Assembly (NCBI GenBank): GCA_051294375.1
Contig: CM119268.1
Location: 21,968,010-22,032,009, forward strand
DNA: 64,000 bases
Direction: 5' to 3'
Source of the DNA: Paraspadella gotoi
Taxonomy: Eukaryota; Chaetognatha
Part shown: positions 23,093-34,839 of the stretch, piece by piece
Numbering within the stretch: position 1 is the first letter of the stretch
Layout: the number at the start of each line of letters is the position of its first letter
Position numbers and translations under genes: made by a program
Notes under the pieces: model-generated
Database searches by the model: none
What the model was told of the DNA's origin: nothing
Seen by the model: only the letters and a program-made list of their open reading frames with translations

Positions 23093-26000
23093 TCAAGGGC
23101 CGCCATAAAATCCTCCCTTGCTGCTTCGCTTGGAGCGGGGTTTGGCAGGGTGAGCAGGGTGAGCATGTCGAACAGGGGGGGCGGGTCCGTAGGCGATGGT
23201 GGCGTGACTCGACCCGTTGTGAATTGTTCTAAAACCGGGAGTCTGTGGTTTAGTCGGTCCGTGAACGGGGGTTGTGTTATTGGGCGGGGTGTCAGTTTGA
23301 GTCGCTTCTGAAGGCAGAATGGTGATCGGTGTGTCCACCTGGCCCAAGCTCTTGTCCTGGGATGCGGAGGAGGCAGCAGGGGCGGCTGGTTCGGGCTGAG
23401 GAAGTGGTGGTGGGGGGGAAGAGAAAAGAGGGATAAAGATGTTGAAATTTGTTTGAGGAAAGAGGAAGTCAAACTTTAAACAAAAGAATTTCAACTAAAT
23501 CTGACAATTGAACTATAAAAATGACATCATTATTCTTCCTCTAAAACTATATTTATCCTTAACTTTCAAGTTCATTTTTTTATATTTCAATTGTAATATT
23601 TTTATTTGCATTGACATTAACTCAGTACTGACTTTTTCAGCGACCGGCGTCACTTTGAGTCGCTTGTCGATTCTTTTCAACACGTAGACGATGACGACGA
23701 CGAAAACGACGGCGAGAATTCCGAGAAAAATGACGATAGCGAAGACTAAGTAACACTGAACGCCGCAGTCGTCGTCAGGCGGCGGTTGTTGCGTCGTCGT
23801 TGACGCCTCTATCGTCGCTGTTGGTAATTAAATACAATTAGTAAACTCCTTGCGTAATGAAATAATATAACGTAATGAAAAAAAGAAATAAAGAAAGGGA
23901 GGAAGAAAGAAAGGTATAGAAAGGAAAGAAAGAAAGGTCATAGAAAGAAAAAGAAAGAGGAACTAATTTCTTACTTTCTTCTTCCTGTTCCACAACGACC
24001 CAATTGTTAGACGCCGAACCGGAGAAATTGTCCCCTGACGCTCTGCGGCGCCGGGCCCCGCTGCCGGATGCTGACACAGCTGACAATTCTATCTTGGAAT
24101 GGACACCTGCATCTCGTCGACGTCGCCCGGACCTCGCATCCGGACAATTCGGCTGAAGAGTGGGTTAAATATATTTTTAGGTGGTCATTTTTAAAATTGA
24201 AATCGCGGATAAAAACTTAATTGAAAGGGAAGCAAAGCGTTGTTAAATTAAACTGTGATCGAGTCTTCATTGAAAGCTTGCAGGGCCCAGCTATGTTATT
24301 ATCTTGTAAGATGGATGAAGGCTTTAGCCTACCTTAACTTACCACAGCTTATCCAAATTCAGGGACAAAATATCTTGTTTATAGAATAAATTTATATTTT
24401 TTATGTTGGTTTTACAAAATTTGATAGAAAAACAATGAACAAACCGTGAGACAAGAGAGATCCTCGACATCAACGCAGAATCTCAGTTCGCATTTTATAA
24501 AGAGTTGGGTCGAACCGGGAAATTTGAAGACCGTCATTGGATCTGACAAGCCGATGTCGCCCGTGTTCTGGAAAAGAGTAAATGAATTGAACTGCAATCA
24601 CAGGAAGTATGAGGAGTATTACCAGTGATCTCATTATAATAATAATATAATAATATATTGCGAATTAAATTTCTTTTTACAAATATTTCATCTATTTCAC
24701 AAAACATCATAAGTGGAATCAATCAATCAATTTAATTCACAGTAAACCAGGTAGGGTAGCAAGGCTATACGGAATTTTATTCAGTCCACCATACTATGGA
24801 ATGGTATAGTATGGATTCTATGACAATATGCGGGCCTCGCTCCTAAAAATCTTACGTTAAATCCACCAACAACTTCTTCCTCTACGGCGGCGAAGGCGTC
24901 GAAGTAGGGCGGAGTGTTCTTGCAGCCGGAATCGTCCGTCAGTGAGTAAATGTAGCCTTCAGGGTCGCCGATCGGTCGGTCGGAAATCAAGCATTTCTTC
25001 ACGCCGACGAATGGAGTTTCTGAAGTCAAAAGTGAATCTTTATCATTTCTTCCTTCGTTTTGAGATTTAGAGTAATATTTTTAATATTACAGTAGTCTAG
25101 CATTGAGGTAAATACATTTCATCTTCATTTTTGACCCCCTGGCTCATTGAGTAAAGCCATCAGCTCATGACCTTAGGAATTGAATAGAATTGAACCACAA
25201 AAGAAAATTCCCTGCGGGAAGCATGAGGATGGCCGTAAACCGCCATGAGGGCGTGGGAAACTCCAAAGAAAGATTCCAGCCCGGGACCCATCCCCAACTC
25301 CCAATGCTTGTGAGGGGACTAAAGAAGTTACATATCGTATTAGTTGGCTTCAGCCCTCTTCCTGCTTTAATTTAATATTCTACTAATCTTGATTTACAGT
25401 TTTTTAACGATTCTTTTCTGTGACATCATCAATCGGAAATATGACAATTATTTCTCCAATTGACATAATGATAATCCACACTTTATCCTCCCTATTTATC
25501 TCTCCCTCCTTCCCTCCACCTTACCAGGTCCCGTCAGTGTAGTGTTGACCAAAATCCTGACCCTTTGCCCGACGAAGACCGACTCGAAGGACTGACTCCA
25601 ATCTTCCGCGTCAACCAATTGAATGAAGGATCCCACCAACACGTCGCCCGCGTTCACCTCGATCGAGGCTTCCTTCGGGCTGAAGGATGTCAGGACGGGA
25701 TGGTTGGATGTGAGGGAATTGATTGAATTGATGGTTGAATGGAGTTGATTGGATGAAAGGGGGATGGTTGGATAACTTTTGGTTTTTGGTGGGAATTTGG
25801 ATAGTTTAATGGAGCGTGCTGATTGAGGTTAGAGATTAGAGAAGGTAAGAGGAGTTGCGATGAAAAGAAAATATAATAATTATTAGTTTTCTCTAGCACT
25901 ATTTCCCAAATGCGCCCCATGAACTCAATCCTAATTTAAAAAAAAATATTTAACCCAATCTTTCACCTGTAAAATCTTATTTAATTCCCTTATCCATAAC

Positions 26001-29000
26001 CCAAATCTCAAACCTTATCCTTTAAATATAAAACTTTAATCCTAATCCGTAAGAAAATTTTGAATTAAATCTCAAACCTAATCTTAAACCTTTATCTAAT
26101 CCTTATTATAATCCTTTACTTAATCCCTAACCCCCCCAACCTAATCTTTTAATTTCCTTAAAATTAAACTTACGCAAACTGAGGTAATTCTGAATTTCAG
26201 CCGAAATGGGGCACTTTTAAAAAATAAGGCCAAAGCGGCGATGAGCGTGCGAATATTTGAAATTAATAGAAAATTTATAGCTTATTATAAAAGAAAATCA
26301 AAGTTAATCTTTCTCGCGCGTGCGTCAATTCTTGCTCACATGACTTCTCCGACTGTGATAGGATCCCAATATCCTTCTCCCGTCAACGTGTAGGCGCAGC
26401 TCAACGGATAGACGCGATCCTCTTCCGTTTCCGTGGTCCAGTGTTGGCGCGCCAATAGGTTGAAGGTGTAAGTGTTGTCTTTTTCGATCATGGAAAAGTT
26501 TTGACAATCCGTTTGAAGGTTGAACTTGATCTCGGCCCTGAAGAGGAGAAGAATATTTAGATGAATGATAGATTTCTGGGATGATTTTTGTCAATCGGGT
26601 TTTAGGGGGGGAGGGAGAAATTCGGGAATTAACCAATCAGCTCGAATCAGTTAATAGTCTTAGAATGTAAATTGATGTAGATTGCTGAAGTTTACGAACG
26701 GAAAACGGAACAATACATTCAATATAGTCTAACTTCTAAAGCCAATCCGATGACCCCTTTACCCTGAAAGGGAGTCAAATTAAGTAAAGTTTGGTCTAAC
26801 AAACAAACATTGTCCCTTCACCCCCCAGGAGTTAAAGACATCGGCCCCAGTAAATCCTTAGACCTTTCCTCGCTCCACCCCGTTACCTAGCAGTTTGGCT
26901 CCTGCACTTGGAGTGTATCGAACCCGACGGCTCTAACTCGTAGCCTTTGACGGCGATGAGATCAAAGTAGAGTGGATTGACGGTTACGTTGAAGTCCCGA
27001 TCGCAGAAGATGGTCACTGGTGGAGAGAGGAATTATTAAATGGATTAATAAATAGATTTATAATTAAATCAAAATAAATTGATAAATGGAGAAAATAGGT
27101 AGAATAAAATGTAACTATGTTTCTGTTTGTGATAAATTACGATAATTAACATTGATTAACATTTAGATAGAATCATATTTCAAAATAAAAAACAGTAAAA
27201 AACGCGCTTCTAAACTTTCAACCCAATGAAAAAAAAACACTATTGACGGAAATAGAATTATATATAAAATTGGTACAACCTGTATAAAATTATCCATTTA
27301 TTTAATGAATAACTATCTTGGCACTAAGTTTTGACAGGCTATTGTGGGTTAAGTGTTATCATTTATGAGTTTTTTCATTTTTCACACCCATAAATTAATT
27401 TCAATTTATAGATAAATAACTTAAGATAGCAATACTAGCTATAGCCTCTTCTTTTTCCTTGTAGTACAAGTTGTACATCCACCGACTGTCTTCCGTCTTC
27501 ATACCGTTTTTGGGCGGCGGCGGCGTGGGCGGCATCAACGCCTCGCACAGCGCCGTCACGTTTCCGGTTGCGTTGACGCATTCATAGATGTAGACGCCGA
27601 GACTGGCGCAGGAGAAGCCGCTTCCGGTGCAGCAGACGCAGGATTTGGCTGCTGGCGACGAGGCCAGCGGCGCTAAGGGGGCGGTCACGTTGTCGGGCGG
27701 GGACGTAGGGCAATCGCATCCTCGGTGGGAGTCGGTGAGATCGGAAACGCGACAGACAGCATCGCGTTCGGCGACGGAAGCGGAGGATCTGAAAAGAATA
27801 GAATAAAATTTTGGTTGATTGTAGTAATACAAAAATAATACAAGATTAAAGTAAAAAGTAAAAACCTGTAGCACATTTCTCCAGCAGCGTTTGGGCATTG
27901 GGATCCACCTGGATTGCAGCATCTGCAACCTGCGGTAATGTCTGTGTTGGGGTGAAGGAACTGGAGGAAGGAAAGGTGAGTTTATCTCACAACATGTGCA
28001 TTGATAATTCTTTGACGCAGCAGCATTCTGTATAAAATTTTTATTGACACTATTGTGGAGGATGATTCCACGAGCAGTTCCACGTAAGGTCCCGATCTTT
28101 GGTCTGTCACTACTGGACCAGTAGACCTACCAGTAGTACTGGTGGGTTAGACGCCCTGTTGTGCTTTCTTGAGTGAATCAGCAGGGCGCAAACTTAAGTC
28201 CTTTAGGTTGGTACTGCTGATTCTCGGACAATTAGTGGGGTATGTAATACTACCACTATACAACTTTCTAAAAGACCCCTATTTCTATTATAGCAACAGG
28301 TAAACGTATATGATGCCTGGGGTGTAAGCATCTCCCAACAGCTAGCGTTCAGGGTTTTGGACCTGTAGTGACCACCCCATGCCACTAGCGTATTTATGCC
28401 AAAACTATCACACTTTAACCAGCGTGACTGTAAGGGGATTGAATCCGGATCTCACGGTTGGTGAATGAGTACTTAGCTGACCAAGCCAATGGGATGAGCT
28501 AAGTTTCACCAAGCTATACGGGAAGCGAATTTAGGATTTTCCACACTATCTTTATTTTTATCCTAATTTTTGCAAAAAACCTTATTTTTTACAAAATACT
28601 TTATACAATCCTCAACCCTAACTTAATCCTAAACCCTAATTCTATTCCCTAACACTAATCCCCAACCTTATCTCTAAACCATTAACCTTTAGCCAAAACT
28701 TAATCCCTAACCTTAATCCTTAACATAATCCTAACCCTAATCCCAATAATTCTAAACTTGGTGCCCAGTAATGTATAGAAATAAAAAATAAATTTATACA
28801 TGTATTTTTATATATTTTTATTTTCAAGTTCTTTGTGCTAAATTTTAGGAAGTTTTATTAATTTCATATCACCCTAATGCATAGCCATATGTAATGTAAC
28901 TCACAATGTAGCTCTCCGTGCGGCAGATGCAGGAAGTAAAGGAGCTCGTGAAAGAGGGATCGTTAACCGCGAGCGTGACCGGAGCCACCGTCGTCGCTTC

Positions 29001-32000
29001 CGTCGCAGCAGAGGACGCTGCCGCCGTCAATGCGCGTCCGCTGGAATCCGTCGGCACCGGCGTCGTTGTCACTGCACAGGAGAATCAATTTGAAAAGTTT
29101 TGTTCTTATATTTTGAAATCACTTAAAATTCAAGCATGTAAAGATTTTGTATTTACAATTGATTCACTTTGGCCAAATTGCCACTGTCCGTCCTCAACCT
29201 TGAATCAATGGCTGCATGGTCTAAATTATTTCGCCTCAACGGAGCTCGTGGGGTTCAACAGGACGGGACAGATTTAAACATTCCAGTGACCTGCGTCAGA
29301 CACCGAGGGTCAGCAACCCCTAAGCCTGTTGGTGACATAACCCGCGCCTCGGGTAGCATAAAAATTCATACTGTTGCCCAATTACGATGAATTGGGTTTC
29401 ATACGAAGCCACATAGACTCGGTTACTCACGTCTTGCGGGACAAGTTTCTGAGTTTAAGACGCAAACGTTCGGTCTTTCCCAGAGTTCCCACGTTGAATT
29501 AGAGCAAGACTTCATTGTCGCGTCGTTGGTGCAACATTCGCAATTAGTTGCCGCTGAGTTGTCTCTACAAGCACATCCGCTGTGGGATGAAGTGAACGCG
29601 TCGAACCAACATTCCGATTTTGTTGGATCTTTCTCGTCGGTGAGAACACAGAATTCTCCGTGATAGCAGAGTTTCCCCGAGCTCCCAGCTTTGCAGCATG
29701 CGCAAGTAGAGGTGAGTAGTCGACCGCTGGGATTGATATAATCCCCCGTGTATCCTGGGTCTAGAAACGACATGGCTGGGTTGCCACCCTTGTAGCAATC
29801 GCAAGTCAATGTTGCGTCTGTGTAAGGATTTGTGTAAGGGTTGGTTGAACGCCGAACGCGACGAGAGGCTGAAGATAGTAAAAAGTTTAATCATTAGTAA
29901 TTTATTAATCTCATTCTGGCGGACTTTTTAGTCAGCAGTAGAAATGTTGATCTTGATGAAATATGTTATAAAAGTTTTAGGATTTTTTAAAAATTTTTTT
30001 AGATTTAAAAAGTTCATAATTTTATTATGGTTATAAACTTTTGTTATCAAAAATAATATTGATACTTGGCTCTCTTTTCCCAAATCTCTTCATTTCTTCA
30101 TTCCTGAACTTGATTTTAACTCTAATATTTAACTAAATAATATCATTAACCCTAAACCCTAACCTTAACCTATTACTTAACCATAATCTTTAATCCCTAA
30201 TCTTTAACTCTATTCCCTAATCCTAATAATCATTAACCTAATCCCTCCCTTCATCTTTAACCAAATCTTTAAACTTAAAAACTAATTTAACATGAAAAGG
30301 GGCCTTCTGGGAAAATAAGGCTTCGTTTATTAAACTGCCTTGCTCACTCAAAACGTCGTCGTAGCCAGTAATGTCGATGACCATATGTTTGGACGAAACG
30401 TTTTTGACGAAAGAGACGAACTTCTGGACGTCGGACAAAAAATGGAATCCTATGGCATCGCCAAGGGAGGGAAGGCGCCAATCTGGAAATATTAGGACAG
30501 ATGGAATAAATTATAATATACATATATTTTAGATTTTAATCTTTTTAACACCATATTTTTATAGATACATTCCCCCCTCAAATTTTTAAAAAGCCCAAAA
30601 AGGCCAGTGTATTTTTCAAAAACCCGGCTAAAGTCCGGTCATTTCAAATTTTAAGCCTAGCAGATTCGAAAAACGAAAGTTTTTAGTATTTTTACAAAGA
30701 TTATATTACAATTTAAACATGTTTCGACTCTTGTCTTGTTCGAGTCTTTATCAGCATTGCTAAAAACGTTTTTCGAATCTGCTAATCTTATGAACAACGA
30801 AAAGAGAGAAAATACGCAATTTTAAGCCTTTAATTTATCATTACTCATTATAATTATTTTTTTTAGAGAAAACAAAGTGTTTTTGAATTTGTGACAACGA
30901 TTTATTTTAATTTTTTTAGATTCGTATTAACATAAAATTAGCTCAGGTATAATTTTCTTAGAAATAGATCAATTTTCAAAATATTTATTATTTAAGTATG
31001 ATTACCAAAATTATTTTCAAATGGGTTCAAGTTACAAAACCCTTTTCCCTCTCACCAAAATAGCGTTTTTCTCCTCCTCCTTCTCCTCCTCTTCTCTCCA
31101 ACATAATTTCTCATAAACGTTCGTCCACAAAGTTTTGTTTTTGCTTCCGATAATAATCGATTGGAAGAGACTTGGCCGGTTGTTGTTGTTGTCGTCGTTG
31201 TTTTCGATGGCGTCGTTGTCGTCATGGTCACTGTCGTCGTCGTCGTCGTCGCGCCACGTGGCGACGAACGCGACTTCCGGTCGAAAATTGACGTCGATCG
31301 CTAAATGGCGTCGAAGGAGAAAAAGATCGTTGGGGTCTGGAGGGAGAGTTGGGGGAGTGGAAGAGGGTCTTGAGATAATTGCACCTTTCATGAAGGCAGA
31401 AGTCTTATAAGTTATATATAAACCTTTCATATTTAAACCAAAAGCTAATAAATTGCTAAGTGCGCTGGAGAGCGCCCCCTCGGCAGCAATGGAAATGGTC
31501 CTGTGCTTGGAACCTGGCTCGAGGGCTTTCATATTCATAAGCTATCTTGCTAATTCATAAGCTAATTCATAAGCTAATTCATAAGCTAATTCATAAGCTA
31601 ATTCATAAGCTATCTTGCTTATAAATTCTTACCCGTCGTTTCCCTGAAATGAACGACCCGTCCTCTCCTCTTCCTCTCTTCCCCCTCCTTCGCCGTCGTC
31701 CAAAGCGGCGCCAAAAAAGGCGCCAAATCCGGCGCGAAATTAGAATGGCGCCGGAATCGGAAGTCGGCGGCGCGTGAGGCGTCGAAGGAGATGACGCCGT
31801 TTTCGTGGATCTGAGGGAGGTGGAGGGGGGAAGGGGTGTGGAAGGGCGTTAGAATTTGTAAGAAAGAAAAAACAAATTTTGTTGTTTTTATTTTTTTGGT
31901 AATGTGGTTTTTTTCCTCCATTCCTCTTACAATACAATGACGGAACAAGACGAGCTTTCAATCAATATTAGTCACTAGTTGCGTCATTGTAAATAAAGTC

Positions 32001-32723
32001 CCGTCATTCTCATTGTGTCTTTTTAGATATTTGTCCTCTCATTCGTCGTCATCCTCGTTTCTCTAAGAAGATGGGGAAGTTGAAACTTGTCGCAATGACT
32101 CGCAATGGCCCATCTTTTCATTTTACGAGATGTTCTTTCAAGAAAAGACCCAGAGGAGAGGGAACGTGTGAGAGGGAAAGAGAGATTCCCCTTCGGCCCC
32201 TCCGTTCTTTAATTTTCCCTTATTGCCCCTCTCCTTTTTTACCCTCTCTCCCTTCCTCCATCCCTCCCCCTTTTCTTTAATTTTCCCTTCCTCCCTCCCT
32301 TCCTCTCTCCTCCCTCACCACCGCCTCCTCGTATTCTTCCCCAAAAACCCTGATCGGCCGCTCGAGTCTCTTCACGAAAATTCTCTCTTCCATCGGAATC
32401 GCGGCGTCGCCGACTTCCGCGCCGAACGGAAGCAACGACGCCGGATGGAACGACGCCGCATCGGATGACGCCGCTCGAGTCGGATCAGAATTATCGGCGT
32501 CAAAGTGAGAGTCCTCGCTCGACAAAGTCTTCAGTCCAGCCAAGTAGACGAACGGCGCAAAGACGAAAGCGACGAGAACGATGACGAAGAATAAGGTCGA
32601 GACGAAGATGAAGACGCTCAGTTTGGAATGGATCGGGCGTGACCCGGGTTCGAACCCCGGTTCGGGTAAGGTTTTGAAAGGGGGCGGGTCGATGGGACGC
32701 CGAGGAGAGGAAGGTAAGGGCAT
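23093..32723 (-). CDS. NIDO / cysteine-rich / ZP transmembrane protein
   Basis: Exons: 32319-32723, 31633-31810, 31056-31336, 30348-30482, 29431-29868, 28905-29071, 27866-27929, 27505-27788, 26887-27016, 26340-26537, 25525-25679, 24856-25019, 24445-24567, 23975-24152, 23633-23817, 23093-23395; about 1,128 aa. A hydrophobic signal-anchor (FVSTLFFVIVLVAFVFAPFV) is followed by a NIDO-like domain (LLPFGAEVGD, HENGVISFD, APFLAPLWTT, VAFVATW, FQSIIIGSKN). Cysteine-rich modules (CDCYKGG, CACC, CECC, CRCC, CVCC) come next, then ZP-N (FC, KC, DC, SC) and ZP-C (KKC, SGC, IKCELRFC, LSC). Then come a GRRRRDA site, a span (YLVFAIVIFLGILAVVFVVVIVYV) and a proline-rich tail. Most junctions keep phase; those after 31056 and 28905 do not, from a missed exon or an indel. 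Probably a matrix or adhesion protein. Confidence 0.8.
24251..24420. repeat. Dispersed repeat family C, partial copy
   Basis: Matches the long copies at 37221-37459 and 44561-44808 through GAGTCTTCATTGAAAGCTTG, TTATTATCTTGTAAGA and the TTTATGTTGGTT end. It lies in an intron of the NIDO-ZP gene. Shorter remnants are at about 27264-27352, 55621-55695 and 56233-56385. Confidence 0.6.
25131..25357 (+). mobile_element. SINE family B, third copy
   Basis: CTGGCTCATTGAGTAAAGCC and CTCATGACC at the head, then CCCTGCGGGAAGCATGAGGA and a terminal GGCTTCAGCCCT, as in the copy at 8234-8500. The B box is damaged (GAATTGAACC). It lies in an intron of the NIDO-ZP gene, antisense to it. Confidence 0.72.
25893..26231. 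mobile_element. MITE with telomere-like interior, diverged copy
   Basis: Left end GCACTATTTCCCAAATGCGC and right end GGGGCACTTTTAAAAAATAA are rough inverted repeats of each other and match the ends of the complete element at 34532. The interior is a run of AACCCTAA/AATCTTAA-like words. No target duplication is visible. It lies in an intron of the NIDO-ZP gene. Confidence 0.55.
28030..28510 (-). mobile_element. Possible long SINE with tRNA-like head
   Basis: On the minus strand about 28505-28420 reads TTGGCTTGGTCAGCTAAGTA then CCGGATTCAATCCCC, an A-box/B-box pair at tRNA spacing. The following roughly 380 bp is more GC-rich than the surrounding intron and has no coding features. A second copy was not found in the window, so the boundaries are guesses. 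Confidence 0.4.
28511..28770. repeat. Degenerate CCCTAA (telomere-like) repeat in intron
   Basis: A run of words such as CAACCCTAAC, AACCCTAATC and CCTAACCTTAATCC. It resembles the interior of the MITE family at 34532 but clear inverted ends are missing. Confidence 0.6.
29182..29379 (+). mobile_element. SINE family A, diverged copy
   Basis: Shares CTGTCCGTCCTCA, TCAATGGCTG, AAACATTCCAGTGAC, GAGGGTC..CAACCCCTA and the CTGTTGCC end with family A. The B box is worn (GGGGTTCAACAGG). It lies in an intron of the NIDO-ZP gene. Confidence 0.65.
30068..30331. mobile_element. MITE with telomere-like interior, diverged copy
   Basis: Left end GGCTCTCTTTTCCCAAATCT and right end CTTCTGGGAAAATAAGGC are inverted repeats. 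Between them is a run of AACCCTAA-like words. It ends about 15 bp before an exon border at 30348. Confidence 0.55.
30658..30784 (-). mobile_element. Second fold-back element with degenerate hammerhead core
   Basis: Inverted arms of about 24 bp (TAGCAGATTCGAAAAACG). On the minus strand the centre reads CTGATAA (30754-30748), one A, stem II GACTC...GAGTC, then GAAACATGTT. Layout and the GAAACATGT string match the element at 16604, although arms and stem-II sequence differ. G8 of the core, which family knowledge makes catalytic, is A here, so this copy is expected to be inactive. Both elements are followed on the plus strand by a similar ACAACGAAAAGA string, so they share more than the core. Confidence 0.65.
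31541..31620. repeat. 12-bp tandem repeat (AGCTAATTCATA)
   Basis: About five to six units between two copies of GCTATCTTGCT, a word also found in repeat family C. Probably an expansion inside an old family C copy, in an intron of the NIDO-ZP gene. Confidence 0.8.
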
Positions 32724-33029
32724 GGCGACGAAGGTAAGGGACGGATATTCGAGGCAACGAAATTTCAATTCGCGACCGAATCCGAGTTTGTTCCAACTTT
32801 TCTCATTTTTTTGCTCAATTTATGAAAACCCAATTAAAATTTTTTAATTCCTTTTCCATCAAAATTTAAATTGTTTTTCTTTTTCGCTTTTGTTTTTTTA
32901 TTTTTTATTAATTTTATATGATTGTTTATTGTTTTCGTATTTTAAAAAGTTCCTGCACGACGAAAAATGTTTTCGGCTTAAATTCCTTAAAATAACGAAA
33001 ATCAAAGTTTCGTTAAAAACGTAAGTGCC

Positions 33030-33150
33030 CTTGACCAATCAGAAGCTTCGAATGACTCTCGTGTTCGTCATGACGTTTTTTTTTAACGCCTTGCGAGTGG
33101 TCAGTTTTTCTGTTATTGGTTCTGAATCCTGAAAGTTGATTGGCTGAGAT
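33030..33150 (-). promoter_or_regulatory. CCAAT-box cluster upstream of the NIDO-ZP gene
   Basis: GACCAATCAG at about 33033, TTATTGGTTC at about 33114 and TGATTGGCTG at about 33138 are three CCAAT boxes in mixed orientation, 310-420 bp upstream of the ATG at 32723. This is inferred from motif and position only. Confidence 0.35.
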
Positions 33151-33501
33151 TTCTTTTACGGAAGTGAGAAGTCGCTACTTAAAAAGGAGGAAAGTTTCGT
33201 GACGAAGTTAAGATTCGATTTATCCACTTAAGCGCACCTCCTACTAATTTTATATGTATAAACAATATGTAATAGTACAGATTATTGAAATTTTAAACAA
33301 GAATAATATGATTTCAGGAAAGCAGTTTGATTGAGTTGTTCATGTTAACCTTTCATTTTAAATAAAATATATACTATGAATATATATATATATAATGAAA
33401 TTATAATCATATTCTTAGGCGCTCAAGAGGATATAAGACATGAGATTGTCCGAAAGAAAACTCGGAAAATTTTTTTTAATATCAATTATTTTTAGGATCA
33501 G

Positions 33502-33504
<3 letters not shown>

Positions 33505-33572
<68 letters not shown>

Positions 33573-33627
33573 AGGGTAAGGCTAAGCGTGCGTCGTCGCC
33601 TTCGGTGTAATCAACGGCTATTTTATT

Positions 33628-33655
<28 letters not shown>
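33505..33655. repeat. (CT)n followed by (GA)n, potential hairpin
   Basis: A (CT)n tract of about 65 bp (33505-33571) is followed after about 55 bp by a (GA)n tract (33625-33652). The two are complementary and could fold back. Confidence 0.85.
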
Positions 33656-33660
<5 letters not shown>

Positions 33661-34531
33661 AGAGTCTTTAAAGGGGAGACGCCACACTCCGGAAATTGTC
33701 GGAAAAATGAAGAGGGCGCTTGGAAACGTGCGTCAACAGGTCGAGCTGTCGTCGTTTCTAAGGAAGTCGAAGATATTTTCATCTTGAAGATGGATCTAGA
33801 GTTTTTGGGTAGATAAAGAGATGGAGAGAGAGACGAGAGAGAGAGATAGAAAGAGAGAGAGAGATTGGAGAGAGAACCAAACAAAAACTTTGTCGGAAAA
33901 GAGGCAGAGCTTAATCATGGAAATCATTAGACGACGTAATAAAAAGAACACTATCCTTTCAAACCTCTTACTAACGATCCGTTCTCATTTCAAAAAGTCT
34001 AAATGATTAAAATTATTTATTTTTATTTTATTTGTAAAGATTTTATTTATCTAAAAATTGTCACCGGTTTATTTTTGTTTTTGTTTATTTTTATTTATCG
34101 TCGCAGTTTGCTCAGGAAATGATTTAATGGTGGAAAAATCAAATCCTTTGAATCGAGGCAATAATCATTTTGGGTCGAAAGAGAGAGAATGTGAAAGAGA
34201 GAACTTGGGGCAAGAGAAGAGAAGAGAGAGAGAGAGAGTTTCCGACAAGAGAGAGAAGAAACTCTGGACTCCTATATCGTTCAAATCAAGTAAGCGTTAA
34301 TTCCGGTTTTAGAACTAACGCTTTATACAAAACCGATGAGCCCAAAGCTCTAAATATTACGCCCCTTTTCTTTTCATGATGTCACAACAAATTTTGCCGA
34401 AACAAATTTTGCCAAAAGACGAAGAAGGAAACTCGAAAACTGAAAACGAGAAGGAATTAAAGAAAAAAAAAAAGAAAATAAAGAAAAGAAAGAAAGGGAT
34501 AGCTTTTTCCCAGTTTTAAAGGCGAAATCTC

Positions 34532-34839
34532 GGCACTATTTTTCAAAAGCGTCCTATTTCTGATCCCGATCCCTCAATATAAATTTTATTTTAAAATCCA
34601 AATGATTTTTATGTTTAACCTTAACCTAATACTTAAGCGCGATCATTAATTCCGATTATTAATCCCTAACCCTAAACTAATCAAATCCTTAACCCAATTG
34701 CTAATTTTAATATTTAAACTTAATAAACTTATAAACTTATCCCTCTCTTCAACCTTTAAATTAAATCTAATTTTTAAACTTAATAACTAATTTACTTCTA
34801 AATTTAAGCGGAAATGTGTCCCTTTCGAAAAATAGTGCC
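34532..34839. mobile_element. Complete hAT-like MITE with telomere-like interior
   Basis: The 308-bp element has inverted ends GGCACTATTTTTCAAAAGCG and CCCTTTCGAAAAATAGTGCC. It is flanked on both sides by the 8-base duplication GAAATCTC (34524-34531 and 34840-34847), the target size of hAT transposons. There is no transposase, so it is non-autonomous. The interior is built of TTAACCC/CCCTAA-like words. Diverged relatives are at 25893, 30068 and about 5207. Confidence 0.8.

Noticed and set aside
32640-32672. CCGGGTTCGAACCCCGG, a perfect tRNA T-arm/B-box look-alike
   Set aside because: Lies within the first exon of the NIDO-ZP gene (coding PEPGFEPGS on the minus strand) and has no accompanying D arm or acceptor stem.
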